Notes under the pieces: generated by a model | The model's input: only the letters and a program-made list of their open reading frames with translations | The model's database searches: none | What the model was told of the DNA's origin: nothing | In this document: one piece after another, positions 1 through 7,525 of the stretch | Layout: each line of letters starts with the position of its first letter | How positions within the stretch are numbered: the stretch's first letter is position 1 | Assembly: GCF_016862555.1 (NCBI RefSeq) | Contig: NZ_BONE01000070.1 | Location: forward strand, 1-41,222 | Source: Asanoa siamensis | GTDB lineage: Bacteria > Actinomycetota > Actinomycetes > Mycobacteriales > Micromonosporaceae | Direction of reading: 5' to 3' | DNA: 41,222 nt | Made by a program: the position numbers and the translations under genes

Positions 1-4
1 GGGC

Positions 5-475
5 CTAGGTTCTGTCGTTCCGGGCCTGCGCGATGATCCGCCGCAGCGTGTGGTGGAGCTGCCCGCGGTCGGGCGGGTCCAGCCAGCCGAACAGCCGTTC
101 GCCCACCTCCGCGGCTGCCGTGTCGGCGGCGGCGAGGCGCTGGCGGCCGTGGTCGGTGATGGTGACCTGGAAGGCGCGGCGGTCGTGCGGGTCGCGTGTG
201 CGCACGGCCAGCCGCTGCTCCTCGAGCTGGTCGATGATCCGTACCAGCGTCGACTTGTCGACCCCCACCAGGTCGATGAGCTGCCGCTGCGTCAGGCCGC
301 CCCGGGTCAGGAACCGCAGGATGCCGAAGTGCCGCACGTCCATGCCGAGCGGACGCAGGGCCTCGGCGAGGCGGTCGTGGGCCGCCCGGTGGGCCATCTG
401 CAGCAGCAGCCCGGTGGCGACGTGCCCGTCGGGCAGGTCGACCGGGGGCCACGGGGGTCTGGCGCTGTCGGGCAT
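5..475 (-). CDS. MarR family transcriptional regulator
   Basis: A 156-residue winged-helix protein of usual MarR length. A first helical stretch (residues 20-50) is followed by the HTH, where LTQRQLIDLVGVDKSTLVRI reads as helix-turn-recognition helix, and by the beta-wing RTRDPHDRRAFQVTITDHG, whose DxRDRR-like pattern is typical of the family. MarR dimers bind palindromic operators and usually repress a divergent gene and themselves until a ligand binds. Here the divergent gene is the small membrane protein at 538, and TCTCAT-type repeats lie in the 62-bp space between them. The ATG at 475 is preceded at 7 nt by a TAGAAT hexamer, so transcription may be leaderless. The ligand cannot be inferred. 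Confidence 0.9.
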   Translation of the reverse strand: MPDSARPPWPPVDLPDGHVATGLLLQMAHRAAHDRLAEALRPLGMDVRHFGILRFLTRGGLTQRQLIDLVGVDKSTLVRIIDQLEEQRLAVRTRDPHDRRAFQVTITDHGRQRLAAADTAAAEVGERLFGWLDPPDRGQLHHTLRRIIAQARNDRT

Positions 476-482
476 GGCCGCT

Positions 483-488
483 ATTCTA
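483..488 (-). promoter_or_regulatory. Candidate -10 element of the MarR gene
   Basis: On the minus strand this reads TAGAAT, ending 7 nt before the ATG at 475. That spacing predicts a transcript starting at or near the start codon. No convincing -35 box was found; the position is occupied by the operator-like repeats. Confidence 0.4.
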
Positions 489-492
489 TGGC

Positions 493-524
493 ATGAGAGA
501 TAATCTCATTTGGGATAGTCTCAT
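493..524. promoter_or_regulatory. Candidate MarR operator (inverted plus direct repeat)
   Basis: ATGAGA and TCTCAT are exact inverted arms (493-498, 504-509) around GATAA, and the shorter perfect palindrome GAGAT-A-ATCTC is nested inside. The second half recurs as a direct repeat, GATAATCTCAT (499-509) and GATAGTCTCAT (514-524), 15 bp apart. The site covers most of the space between the divergent MarR and membrane-protein genes, which fits autoregulation plus control of the neighbour. That MarR binds here is inference. Confidence 0.55.
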
Positions 525-537
525 GTGAGGAGATGTC

Positions 538-903
538 ATGGCCGACGTTCCGGCACCGGTGGTCTGGGCGGCGGCCTGCGTCGCCCTGCTCGTCGTCGAG
601 CACGTCTTCGCGCTCGCCACCCCGCCGTACGGGCTGCACGTGCCGTTCTTCTTCCACTCGACCTTCGCCGTGCTCTACGCCTGGCTGGGCCTCATGATCC
701 TGGACGGCACCGGATGGGCGCTCGTCGTCCTGACGGTCCTGCTGGCCACGCAGTCCGTCGGGCGCGTGTTCGTGTGGCGGGCCGAGGACCGGAGCTACGC
801 GTGGGCGGTCAAGGCGTTGCTCGCCGCCGGGTTCGTGGTGACGGCCGTGGCGCTGGCTCTGCTCTGGATTCCCGACTCGGCCAGGTCCTATCTGGTCGGC
901 TAG
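538..903 (+). CDS. Small four-helix integral membrane protein
   Basis: A 121-residue protein with about four hydrophobic segments (near residues 5-25, 35-55, 57-75 and 90-113) and short polar loops, one carrying VWRAEDRSYAW. The ATG follows GAGGAGATGTC, a good Shine-Dalgarno site. I do not recognise a named family. Its divergent position to a MarR gene with shared operator-like repeats suggests it is the regulated target. Its TAG stop at 901-903 abuts the stop of the opposite-strand ArsR gene with no gap. Function unknown. Confidence 0.8.
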   Translation: MADVPAPVVWAAACVALLVVEHVFALATPPYGLHVPFFFHSTFAVLYAWLGLMILDGTGWALVVLTVLLATQSVGRVFVWRAEDRSYAWAVKALLAAGFVVTAVALALLWIPDSARSYLVG

Positions 904-1881
904 TCACTCGCCGGTGAGGGTGGCCAGCAGGTCGGTGCCGCGGTCGGTGAGGCGGTAGACGACCGCGCGGCCGGCCCGGGCGCCTGTGATCGCGCCGGCG
1001 TCGCGCAGCACGGCCAGGTGGGTGCTGACCGTGCCCAGCGAGATGTCCAGGGCGTACGCGAGCTGCGTGCTGGTCGCGGCCCGCCGGAGCTCGCGGAGCA
1101 CCCGGGCGCGGCCCGGGCCGAGCAGGGTGGCGAGCGGGTCGGCGGCCGGGTCGGTGACCTCGGCGGCCGGGCCGCGGGCCGGGTAGACCAGCGCGTACCG
1201 GGGCGGCCGCTCGCAGGTCCACGACCCGTCACCGGCGGTCTTCGGGACGAAGACCAGGCCCTCGTCGCTGATCCAGCGGTCCGGGTAGTCCTGGTCGCTG
1301 AACCGGATCGCGTCGTCGCCGACCCACTCCGTCCGTCGGGTCATCGTGCGGACCGCCTCCTTCCAGCCGTACGCGGCGAGCAGCCCGGCGCGGTGCATGA
1401 TGTCGCGTTCGAGCAGCGCGCGGCGGCGCGGCCAGTCCGGGGCGACGAACCGGCGCCAGCCCGCCCGGAGCACCGCGGCGGTCCGCGGCCCGAGCGCGCC
1501 GGCGTCCAACCAACCGGTGTCCTGGGGCTGCCAGCTCGCGCCGACCGCGTCGGCCACGGTCGCCCGAACCTCCGCGTCGGTGAAGCGCGCGGTCTCGGCC
1601 AACTCGTCCCGCAGCCGTGTCCCCGTGCCGCCCGTCGGCGGCACCGCGACCAGGTCGGGCAGCCACTTGGTGGCCGAGACGAGCGCCATCAGGCCGGCGG
1701 CGAACGGGTCACCGGCGAGCCAGGCCTGGTACGACGGCCGGTGGCGGGCGTGCCAGTCGCGCAGCCAGGGTTCGGGGTCGGGCCGGTGCAGCGTGATGAG
1801 CGAGCCGAGTGTCTCGGCCAGCGGTGAGACCGCGAACCGGCAGCGGGACAGGGCCGTGGGGGAGAGCCGCAGAAGAGTCAT
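904..1881 (-). CDS. ArsR-type winged-helix regulator with long N-terminal domain
   Basis: A 325-residue protein. The last ~75 residues form an ArsR-like winged helix (RARVLRELRRAATSTQLAYA, then LGTVSTHLAVLRDAGAI as recognition helix and a wing ending in VVYRLTDRG). The N-terminal ~240 residues match my recollection of the DUF5937-type domain often fused to this HTH in actinobacteria. It has no cysteine pair typical of metal-sensing ArsR proteins, so a metal sensor is unlikely. It faces an MFS exporter gene 59 bp away and is probably its local regulator. A near-perfect inverted repeat lies directly upstream of its ATG. Confidence 0.85.
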   Translation of the reverse strand: MTLLRLSPTALSRCRFAVSPLAETLGSLITLHRPDPEPWLRDWHARHRPSYQAWLAGDPFAAGLMALVSATKWLPDLVAVPPTGGTGTRLRDELAETARFTDAEVRATVADAVGASWQPQDTGWLDAGALGPRTAAVLRAGWRRFVAPDWPRRRALLERDIMHRAGLLAAYGWKEAVRTMTRRTEWVGDDAIRFSDQDYPDRWISDEGLVFVPKTAGDGSWTCERPPRYALVYPARGPAAEVTDPAADPLATLLGPGRARVLRELRRAATSTQLAYALDISLGTVSTHLAVLRDAGAITGARAGRAVVYRLTDRGTDLLATLTGE

Positions 1882-1883
1882 CG

Positions 1884-1901
1884 TTACGCCTTTCGGCGCA
1901 A
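1884..1901. promoter_or_regulatory. Candidate ArsR operator between divergent genes
   Basis: TTACGCC (1884-1890) and GGCGCAA (1895-1901) are inverted arms with one mismatch around TTTC. The site sits 2 bp upstream of the regulator's start codon and 40 bp before the MFS start, so a bound dimer could cover both promoters. Binding is inferred. Confidence 0.4.
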
Positions 1902-1940
1902 GGTTAGCGGCCGGGCCGGGCCCGGCGGAATGCTCCCCGG

Positions 1941-3161
1941 GTGCTGCTCGCCCCGCCGTTCCGCGCGTTCTATCTCGGCCGCCTGGTGTCGCTCGCCGGC
2001 GGCGCGATGACGCCGGTCGCGCTCGCCTTCGCCGTGCTCGACGCCAGCGGCCGGCCCGTCGACCTCGGCGTCGTGCTGGCCTGCCAGATCGTGCCGCACC
2101 TCGCCCTGCTGCTGGTCGGGGGAGCGGTGGCCGACCGGCTGCCGCGCCGGACGGTGCTGGTCGTCGCCAACCTGGGCGCGGGCCTCACCCAGGGCGGCAT
2201 CGCGCTCGTGCTGATCGCCGGCCTCTACCGGCTGCCGCTCGTGGCCGGGCTGGCGTTGCTGGCCGGGGCGCTGGAGGCGTTCACCTCGCCGGCCCTGCGC
2301 GGCATCGTCCCGTCGCTGGTCGGCCCGGACGACCTGCGGCGGGCCAACTCGCTGCTGTCGGCGACCAGCAGCGCCGTGCGGATCGTGGGCCCGACCGTCG
2401 CCGGGCTGCTGGTGGTCGCGGCCGGCGGCGGTTGGGCCATCGCGGTCGACGCGGTGAGCTTCGTGCTCGCCGCGGTCTTCCTGTCCCGGCTGCCCCGGGT
2501 GGCACCGGCGATCTCCGCGGGCGGCGGCGGCCTGCTCGGCGACATCCGCGCGGGCTGGCGGGTCTTCCTGGGCATCCCGTGGGTCTGGCCGGTCGCGCTC
2601 GCGTATGCCGTGATCAACCTGGTGAACGTCGGGCCGTGGCAGATCCTCGGCCCGTCGCTGACCCAGCAGCGCTCGGGCGAGGCGACCTGGGGCGTGGTCC
2701 TGAGCGTACGGGCGGCCGGCCTGCTGGCGATGAGCATCGTGATGTACCGCCTGGCGCCGCGGCACCCGCTGCGCTTCGGCCGGCTGGCCGGCACCCTGGG
2801 CGCGTGCTCGCTGCTGGCGTTGGGTCTTGGCTTCGACCCGTTCTGGCTGGCGGCCTGCGCCTTCGTCGGCGGGGTGGGGTTCGCGGCCTCGGGGATCACC
2901 TGGGAGAGCGCGGTGCAACGGCACGTGGGTGGCGAGCACCTGAGCCGGGTGGCCTCGATCGACGACCTGCTGTCCTTCGCGGCGATCCCGCTGGGTCAGC
3001 TTCTCGTGGGGCCGGCGGCCGCGGCCTGGGGCGGCCCGCGGGTGGCCCTGGTCTGCGGGGTCGTCTTCGCGGTGGCCGCCCTGGCGCCGTTGACGGTGCG
3101 CGCGGTCCGCACGCTCGCGGACGACCGGCCGGCCCTCGACCCGGCGGGGACGGGAGGCTGA
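1941..3161 (+). CDS. MFS transporter, drug/siderophore exporter type
   Basis: A 406-residue inner-membrane transporter with about 12 hydrophobic helices. The opening FRAFYLGRLVSLAGGAMTPV is typical of MFS_3 (EntS-like) exporters. The loop ADRLPRRTVLV after helix 2 is the MFS motif A (D-R-x-x-R-R). The GTG at 1941 is the only sensible start after an in-frame stop at 1905; no clear ribosome site precedes it, so translation may be leaderless. It is divergent from the ArsR-type gene that probably controls it. The substrate cannot be deduced. Confidence 0.9.
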   Translation: MLLAPPFRAFYLGRLVSLAGGAMTPVALAFAVLDASGRPVDLGVVLACQIVPHLALLLVGGAVADRLPRRTVLVVANLGAGLTQGGIALVLIAGLYRLPLVAGLALLAGALEAFTSPALRGIVPSLVGPDDLRRANSLLSATSSAVRIVGPTVAGLLVVAAGGGWAIAVDAVSFVLAAVFLSRLPRVAPAISAGGGGLLGDIRAGWRVFLGIPWVWPVALAYAVINLVNVGPWQILGPSLTQQRSGEATWGVVLSVRAAGLLAMSIVMYRLAPRHPLRFGRLAGTLGACSLLALGLGFDPFWLAACAFVGGVGFAASGITWESAVQRHVGGEHLSRVASIDDLLSFAAIPLGQLLVGPAAAAWGGPRVALVCGVVFAVAALAPLTVRAVRTLADDRPALDPAGTGG

Positions 3162-3172
3162 CCGGGGCTGTG

Positions 3173-4021
3173 TTACGGCAGCAGGCCGCGCAGGGTGGCG
3201 ATGTCGGCCGCGTGGCCCTCGCCGGACTTGCCGGACGGGGTTTCCACGAGCACCGGCAGGCCGGCCGTGGACGGGTGGCGGAGCAGTTCGGCGAACGCCG
3301 CCGTGCCGAGTGAGCCCTGGCCGATCGTCTCGTGCCGGTCGCGCAGGGAGCCGCAGGTGTCCTTCGAGTCGTTCGCGTGCACGAGCCGCAGCCGGCCCGC
3401 ACCGACCGTCTCCGTGAGCAGGTCCAGCGTCGCGGTCATGCCGCCCGGTGTGGCCAGGTCGTGGCCCGCCGCCCAGGCGTGGCACGTGTCGAAGCAGACG
3501 CCGAGGCGCGGGTGCCAGTCGACGGCCTCGAAGTAGTCCGCCAGGTGCTCGACCCGGGACGCCAGCGACCGGCCCCCGCCCGCGCTCGGCTCGACCAGCA
3601 GCTCCGGGCCGTCGGCGTCGAGCAACGGCAGCAGCGCCTCGCGGACCTGCTTGAGGGCCGCGTCGTAGTGGGCCGGGTCGACCGAGCTGCCCGCGTGGAA
3701 GACCACGGCGCGGGCGCCGATCGCGGCGCCCCGGCGCAGCGCGTGCGCCAGCGTCGCGGTCGAGCGCTCCACCGTATCGGCGGTCGGTGAACCCAGGTTG
3801 ACCAGCAGCGACGCGTGTACGTAGGCCGGCACGGCGCGCTCCGCGCAGCCGTCCCGGAACAGCTCGTCCTGACCCGGGTCACCGGGCGGGAGTGCCCAGC
3901 CGCGCGAGTTCGACACGTATACCTGCGCGGCCCTCGACCCCGTCGCGTCGAGGTACGGCAGCGCGGTCTTCGCGATGCCGCCGGCGGTCGGGGTGTGCGA
4001 GCCGAGCGGGCGGTCGGTCAC
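3173..4021 (-). CDS. nfo: Deoxyribonuclease IV (AP endonuclease IV)
   Basis: A 282-residue zinc endonuclease that cuts the backbone at abasic sites in base excision repair. The family metal-ligand motifs appear in order: VHASLLVNLGS, VEPSAGGG (usual LENTAGQG), CFDTCHAWAAG, HANDSKDTCGS followed by DRHETIGQG, and the final VETPSG. Length is normal. The frame is open far upstream into the kinase gene, but homology begins at VTDRPLGSHTPTAGG, so the GTG at 4019-4021 is chosen. That GTG overlaps the kinase stop by four bases (GTGA), so the two are translationally coupled and cotranscribed. The coupling of a repair nuclease to a PASTA kinase is unusual. Confidence 0.93.
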   Translation of the reverse strand: MTDRPLGSHTPTAGGIAKTALPYLDATGSRAAQVYVSNSRGWALPPGDPGQDELFRDGCAERAVPAYVHASLLVNLGSPTADTVERSTATLAHALRRGAAIGARAVVFHAGSSVDPAHYDAALKQVREALLPLLDADGPELLVEPSAGGGRSLASRVEHLADYFEAVDWHPRLGVCFDTCHAWAAGHDLATPGGMTATLDLLTETVGAGRLRLVHANDSKDTCGSLRDRHETIGQGSLGTAAFAELLRHPSTAGLPVLVETPSGKSGEGHAADIATLRGLLP

Positions 4022-5994
4022 GAGCAATAGATCACGACCTGGCTTCCCGGTGGGACCGGCGTGTTCTCGTTGGGCTGCTGCGCGAACACCGTGCCGTTCG
4101 GGTTGACCTGCGGGTTCGGCACGAGGTTCATGCCCTGGAGCTGCTGCACCGCCTGCGGGCAGGGCAGGCCGATCAGGCGCGGCACGGTGACCTGCGGCGG
4201 GCCCTCGCTGACCTCCAGCTCGATCTTGGCGCCCTTCTCCACACCGGCGCCGTCGTTCGGGGTCTGCTTGATCACTTCGTCGCGCGGCCGGTCGGACTGC
4301 TTGTAGGCGATCAGCGGCTCCAGGCCGAGGTTGATCAGCTCGGCGCGGGCGTCGTTGATGCTCTTGCCCACGACGCGAGGGACCGTCAGCGGTGCCTTGC
4401 CCTTGCTGACGAAGACCGTCACCTTGTCGCCGGGCTTGGTCTCGGTGCCGACGGCCGGGTCGACCGCCACCACGACGCCCTTGGGCAGGTTGTCGTCGTA
4501 CCGGTCGGCGCCCTTGGTGATCTGCAGCTTGGTCTGCTCCAGCTCGGAGGTCGCCAGGTCGAGTGTCATGCCGACCACGTCGGGCACCGTGTAGCGCTCG
4601 GCGCCGAGCGAGAGGACCAGCGTGATCGTGCCGCCCTTGAGGATCCGGCCGGCGGCCGGCGGGTCCTGCCGCAGCACGACGTCCTTCGCGGCCTTCTCGT
4701 CGAACTGGCCCGGCCCGTACGCGATGGCGAAACCGCCCCGGGTCGCCTGCGCCTCGGCGGCGGCCTTGTCCATCGCCGCGAGCTGCGGGGCGACCGTGTA
4801 GCGGCCCATGCCCCACCACCAGCCGCTGATCGCGGCGACCAGGCCGATGACCACGATCGCGGCGGCCACCGCCATCCGGCCCCGGGGGTGCGACATCACC
4901 ATGCGGTAGCGGTCGCCGATCCGGGAGCCTCCACCGCGGTCGTCGTCGTAGTCGTCGTACGCCGGCTCCGGAGCGCGGCGCCGGCCGGCGGGCGCCGGCT
5001 CCGCCTGGCCGGGCAGGCGGGCCCAGGTCGGCCGCTCGGGCTCGGCGGGGACGCGCGGGATCGTGACGGTACGCGCGGAGACCTGCCGCAGCAGCGCGGT
5101 GTTGGCGTTGGCGGAGCCGAGGTCGTCGCGGGTGGCCTGCACCTCGGAGAGGAACGCGCCGGCGTCGGTCGGGCGGGCCTGCGGGTCGCGCCGGGTGGCC
5201 CGGGCGACCAGCTCGTCGACCACCGGCGGGATGCCCGGCACCAGGCTCGACGGCGCCGGCACGTCGCGGTCGACGTGCTGCCAGGCGACCTCGACCGGCT
5301 GCGCCCCGTCGTAGGGGACGCGGCCTGTGAGCATCTCGAACAGCACGATGCCGGCCGAGTAGACGTCGCTGCGCGGGTCGGCGCGGCCGTCGGTGACGAG
5401 CTCGGGTGCGACGTAGGCGACGGTCGCCATGAGCTGGCCGCCGTCGGCGTCGGTGGCGCTGGCCTCGACCGCGCGGGCGAGACCGAAGTCGGCGACCTTG
5501 ACCACGCTGTCGACCAGGTTGCCGGCGCCGCCGCTGGGCGCCTCGGCGACCAGCACGTTCTCGGGCTTGACGTCGCGGTGCACCAGGCCGGCGCGGTGGG
5601 CGGCGGAGATCGCGGCGAGCATCTGCTCGAGGATCGCCAGCGACTCGCCCGGGTTGAGCCGGCGGCGCTGGGCGAGCACGTCCCGCAGCGTGTTGCCGCG
5701 CACGTACTCCATGACCAGGTAGGGCAGCCCGGCGTGGTGGCCCTGGTCGTAGACGGCGACCACGTTCGGGTGGGTGAGCCGGGCGATCGTCTTGGCCTCG
5801 TCGGTGAACCGCTCGAGGAACTGCGGATCGCGCGCCTGCGCCGGATGAATGATCTTCAGGGCGACCGTGCGCTCGAGGCGCTCGTCGGTCGCGGTGTAGA
5901 CGGTAGCCATGCCGCCGCGGGCCACCCGCCCACGGATGCGGTAGCGCCCGTCGACCAGTGTGCCCAAGAGCGAGTCAGCGACCTGGATGTCCAT
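4018..5994 (-). CDS. Transmembrane Ser/Thr protein kinase with four PASTA domains
   Basis: A 658-residue PknB-class kinase. The cytoplasmic kinase domain (about 18-280) has the glycine loop GRVARGGMATVY, the ATP lysine K47 in VALKII, the catalytic HRDVKPEN (D141) and DFG (D169). A juxtamembrane linker leads to one transmembrane helix (about 380-405), then four extracellular PASTA repeats (VAPQL, TVPDVVGM, TVPRVVGK, TVPRLIGL). These normally sense muropeptides or lipid II at the growing wall. The ATG at 5994 starts just before the kinase fold; a much longer open frame upstream is antisense to another gene. By position (next to Rv2175c, mptA and idsA homologues) it matches mycobacterial PknL, but PknL lacks PASTA repeats as far as I recall. 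Confidence 0.93.
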   Translation of the reverse strand: MDIQVADSLLGTLVDGRYRIRGRVARGGMATVYTATDERLERTVALKIIHPAQARDPQFLERFTDEAKTIARLTHPNVVAVYDQGHHAGLPYLVMEYVRGNTLRDVLAQRRRLNPGESLAILEQMLAAISAAHRAGLVHRDVKPENVLVAEAPSGGAGNLVDSVVKVADFGLARAVEASATDADGGQLMATVAYVAPELVTDGRADPRSDVYSAGIVLFEMLTGRVPYDGAQPVEVAWQHVDRDVPAPSSLVPGIPPVVDELVARATRRDPQARPTDAGAFLSEVQATRDDLGSANANTALLRQVSARTVTIPRVPAEPERPTWARLPGQAEPAPAGRRRAPEPAYDDYDDDRGGGSRIGDRYRMVMSHPRGRMAVAAAIVVIGLVAAISGWWWGMGRYTVAPQLAAMDKAAAEAQATRGGFAIAYGPGQFDEKAAKDVVLRQDPPAAGRILKGGTITLVLSLGAERYTVPDVVGMTLDLATSELEQTKLQITKGADRYDDNLPKGVVVAVDPAVGTETKPGDKVTVFVSKGKAPLTVPRVVGKSINDARAELINLGLEPLIAYKQSDRPRDEVIKQTPNDGAGVEKGAKIELEVSEGPPQVTVPRLIGLPCPQAVQQLQGMNLVPNPQVNPNGTVFAQQPNENTPVPPGSQVVIYCS

Positions 5995-6002
5995 CGGCAG
6001 GG

Positions 6003-6008
6003 AGTCTA
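6003..6008 (-). promoter_or_regulatory. Candidate -10 element of the kinase gene
   Basis: Reads TAGACT on the minus strand, 8 nt before the ATG at 5994, with no ribosome-binding site between, which suggests a leaderless or nearly leaderless kinase-nfo transcript. The -35 region is weak. Confidence 0.4.
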
Positions 6009-6067
6009 TGTGCCCGTACCCGGAGTGCGACACAGCCGTGCCGGCAACTTCACCGCTAACCCCGCAT

Positions 6068-6760
6068 TCAGGGGTTTTCGTCCCGGTCGTGGCGGTGCTG
6101 ACGGCGCGGGTGGTGGCGGCTCTCGCCGTCGTCGTCGACCTCGTCGGTGGGCTCGGCGGTCGCGCTCGGTGACGGGCTGGGCTCGTCGGTCGGCGTCGGG
6201 TGCGGGGACGGCGAGGGGCTTTCCGACGGTACGGGCGGTTCGGTCGGCTCCGGCGCGGGGTCTTCCGACTGCTCGGGCCGCGGGCCGCCCGGGTCGCGGA
6301 CGAGGTCCGGGGCGGGTCCGACGCCGGTGGGTGCGCCGTCGCGCGTATCCGATGATCCGGCGCGACCCGCCGCGGCCTGCCTGCCGGCGACGGTGAGTGG
6401 CCCACCCTGCCGGGCGATCCGGACCGTCCGGTCCAACCGCGCCTCCGGCGGGCGCTGGCCGGTGCCCGCGGCCCCGGCCACGACGCTCGCGGGTGTCTCG
6501 TCGGCCTGCTCCGCCTCCGGCGCCAGCAGCGCGCCCAGCCCGTTCACCACGGCGAAGTAGGTGCCGATGGCGCCCGCGACGCTGACCAGCACGAACCCGC
6601 CCGCCGCGACCCGCCGTCCCGGCTGTCCGGCGTGCCCGGGGAAGATCAGCTCGGTGGTCTCGTCGCCGTCCGGCCGCTTCCTGCGCGCCCGCGACAGGTC
6701 GTACTGCAGCGACCGCCACGCACCGACGAATTCCTTGCGCACACCCCGCCAGGTGGTCAC
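6068..6760 (-). CDS. Membrane-anchored protein with Pro/Ser/Glu-rich tail
   Basis: A 230-residue protein with a basic cytoplasmic N-terminus (about 1-50), one hydrophobic helix (RVAAGGFVLVSVAGAIGTYF, about 50-75) and a long disordered tail rich in Pro, Ser, Thr and Glu. The tail contains PSESPSPSPHPTPTDEPSPS and ends in a His/Arg/Asp-rich stretch. The GTG at 6760 has a good site (GGAAGGA) 6 nt upstream. It lies 73 bp upstream of the kinase gene on the same strand. The TELIFPGH segment and Thr-rich cytoplasmic end could be phosphorylation targets of that kinase, but this is speculation. No family recognised. Confidence 0.75.
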   Translation of the reverse strand: MTTWRGVRKEFVGAWRSLQYDLSRARRKRPDGDETTELIFPGHAGQPGRRVAAGGFVLVSVAGAIGTYFAVVNGLGALLAPEAEQADETPASVVAGAAGTGQRPPEARLDRTVRIARQGGPLTVAGRQAAAGRAGSSDTRDGAPTGVGPAPDLVRDPGGPRPEQSEDPAPEPTEPPVPSESPSPSPHPTPTDEPSPSPSATAEPTDEVDDDGESRHHPRRQHRHDRDENP

Positions 6761-6786
6761 GGGAGATCCTTCCGAAATGATCGTGC

Positions 6787-6807
6787 GGTACGGCGGTACC
6801 CCGTACC
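6787..6807. promoter_or_regulatory. Inverted repeat in a divergent promoter region
   Basis: GGTACGG (6787-6793) and CCGTACC (6801-6807) are exact inverted arms around CGGTACC, so GGTACC cores are nested. It lies between the start of the Pro-rich membrane protein (6760) and the Rv2175c-like gene (6855). It may be an operator for the Rv2175c-like DNA-binding protein itself. Confidence 0.45.
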
Positions 6808-6854
6808 GGGTGGTTCGGTGGTGTCACGCCATGTCGGCGTGGCAATGTGAGCGG

Positions 6855-7196
6855 GTGACCGAAACCGTTCCCGCTCAGTGGCTGCCCTTGCCCGACGTGG
6901 CGGAGCGCCTCGACGTGTCGATCAGCAAGGTGCACCAGATGGTCCGTGACGGCTCGCTGCTCGCGGTCCGTCGCGACGGCGTCCTGCGGGTGCCGGCCGA
7001 GCTGGTGGCCAACCGCACCGTGCTCAAGCACCTGCCGGGCGTCATCACGTTGCTGCACGACGCTGGGTACAACGACGAAGAGTGCCTGCGGTGGCTGTAC
7101 GCCGAGGACGACACGCTGCCCGGATACCCGGCGTCGGCGCTCGGTGGTGACAAGGCCACCGAGGTGAAACGCCGCGCCCAGGCGTTGGGCTTCTAG
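6855..7196 (+). CDS. Rv2175c-like DNA-binding protein
   Basis: A 113-residue protein. Residues ~8-55 form a winged HTH (WLPLPDVAERLDVSISKVHQ, then VRDGSLLAVRRDGVLRVP), followed by a conserved C-terminal segment (LHDAGYNDEECLRWLYAEDD, LPGYPASAL, VKRRAQALGF). Known biology: in M. tuberculosis Rv2175c is a DNA-binding substrate of the neighbouring kinase PknL, which phosphorylates its N-terminus and reduces binding. The same neighbourhood is present here, although the kinase is divergent and a membrane-protein gene intervenes. I chose the GTG at 6855 (VTETVPAQWLP); an in-frame ATG at 6831 is the alternative. The stop is 2 bp before the TTG of crtYc, so it heads the cyclase operon. Confidence 0.85.
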   Translation: MTETVPAQWLPLPDVAERLDVSISKVHQMVRDGSLLAVRRDGVLRVPAELVANRTVLKHLPGVITLLHDAGYNDEECLRWLYAEDDTLPGYPASALGGDKATEVKRRAQALGF

Positions 7197-7198
7197 AT

Positions 7199-7525
7199 TT
7201 GCGCTTCCTCTACCTGGCGGTCCTGCTGGGCTGCCTGGCGGGTGCACTCTGGCTCGAACCGGCCCTGCGGGTCCACGTCCTGCGGCGCTGGCGCCGGCTG
7301 CTGCTGACCCTGGTGCCGGTGGCGGTGGTGTTCGCTGTCTGGGACATCGCCGCGATCGCCGCCGGCCACTGGACGTTCGACCCACGCCAGACGACGGGCG
7401 TGGTCCTTGCCGGTGGCTTGCCGCTGGACGAGTTGCTGTTCTTCCTCGTCGTGCCGCTGTGCGCGATCCTCGGCTTCGAGGCGGTCCGGGCGGTCCTGCG
7501 CCTACCGGCGGGTGACGAGGAGTGA
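7199..7525 (+). CDS. crtYc: Lycopene cyclase subunit, CrtYc type
   Basis: A 108-residue membrane protein with three helices, one half of the heterodimeric actinobacterial lycopene cyclase that closes ionone rings on lycopene. Diagnostic features are GHWTFDPRQTTGV and the acidic LPLDELLFFLVVPL, the counterpart of the PxE(E/D)xxFF motif. The start is TTG at 7199, 2 bp after the previous stop. Its GTGA end overlaps crtYd. The partner phytoene synthase is not in this window. Confidence 0.88.
   Translation: MRFLYLAVLLGCLAGALWLEPALRVHVLRRWRRLLLTLVPVAVVFAVWDIAAIAAGHWTFDPRQTTGVVLAGGLPLDELLFFLVVPLCAILGFEAVRAVLRLPAGDEE

Noticed and set aside
1884-3485. Long minus-strand frame opposite the MFS transporter
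   Set aside because: Arg/Gly/Gln-rich shadow without motifs; the plus strand encodes a complete MFS protein.
3892-6396. Long plus-strand open frame opposite the PASTA kinase
   Set aside because: Antisense shadow: composition dominated by Arg, Gly, Asp and Val with no homology, whereas the minus strand carries a complete kinase.
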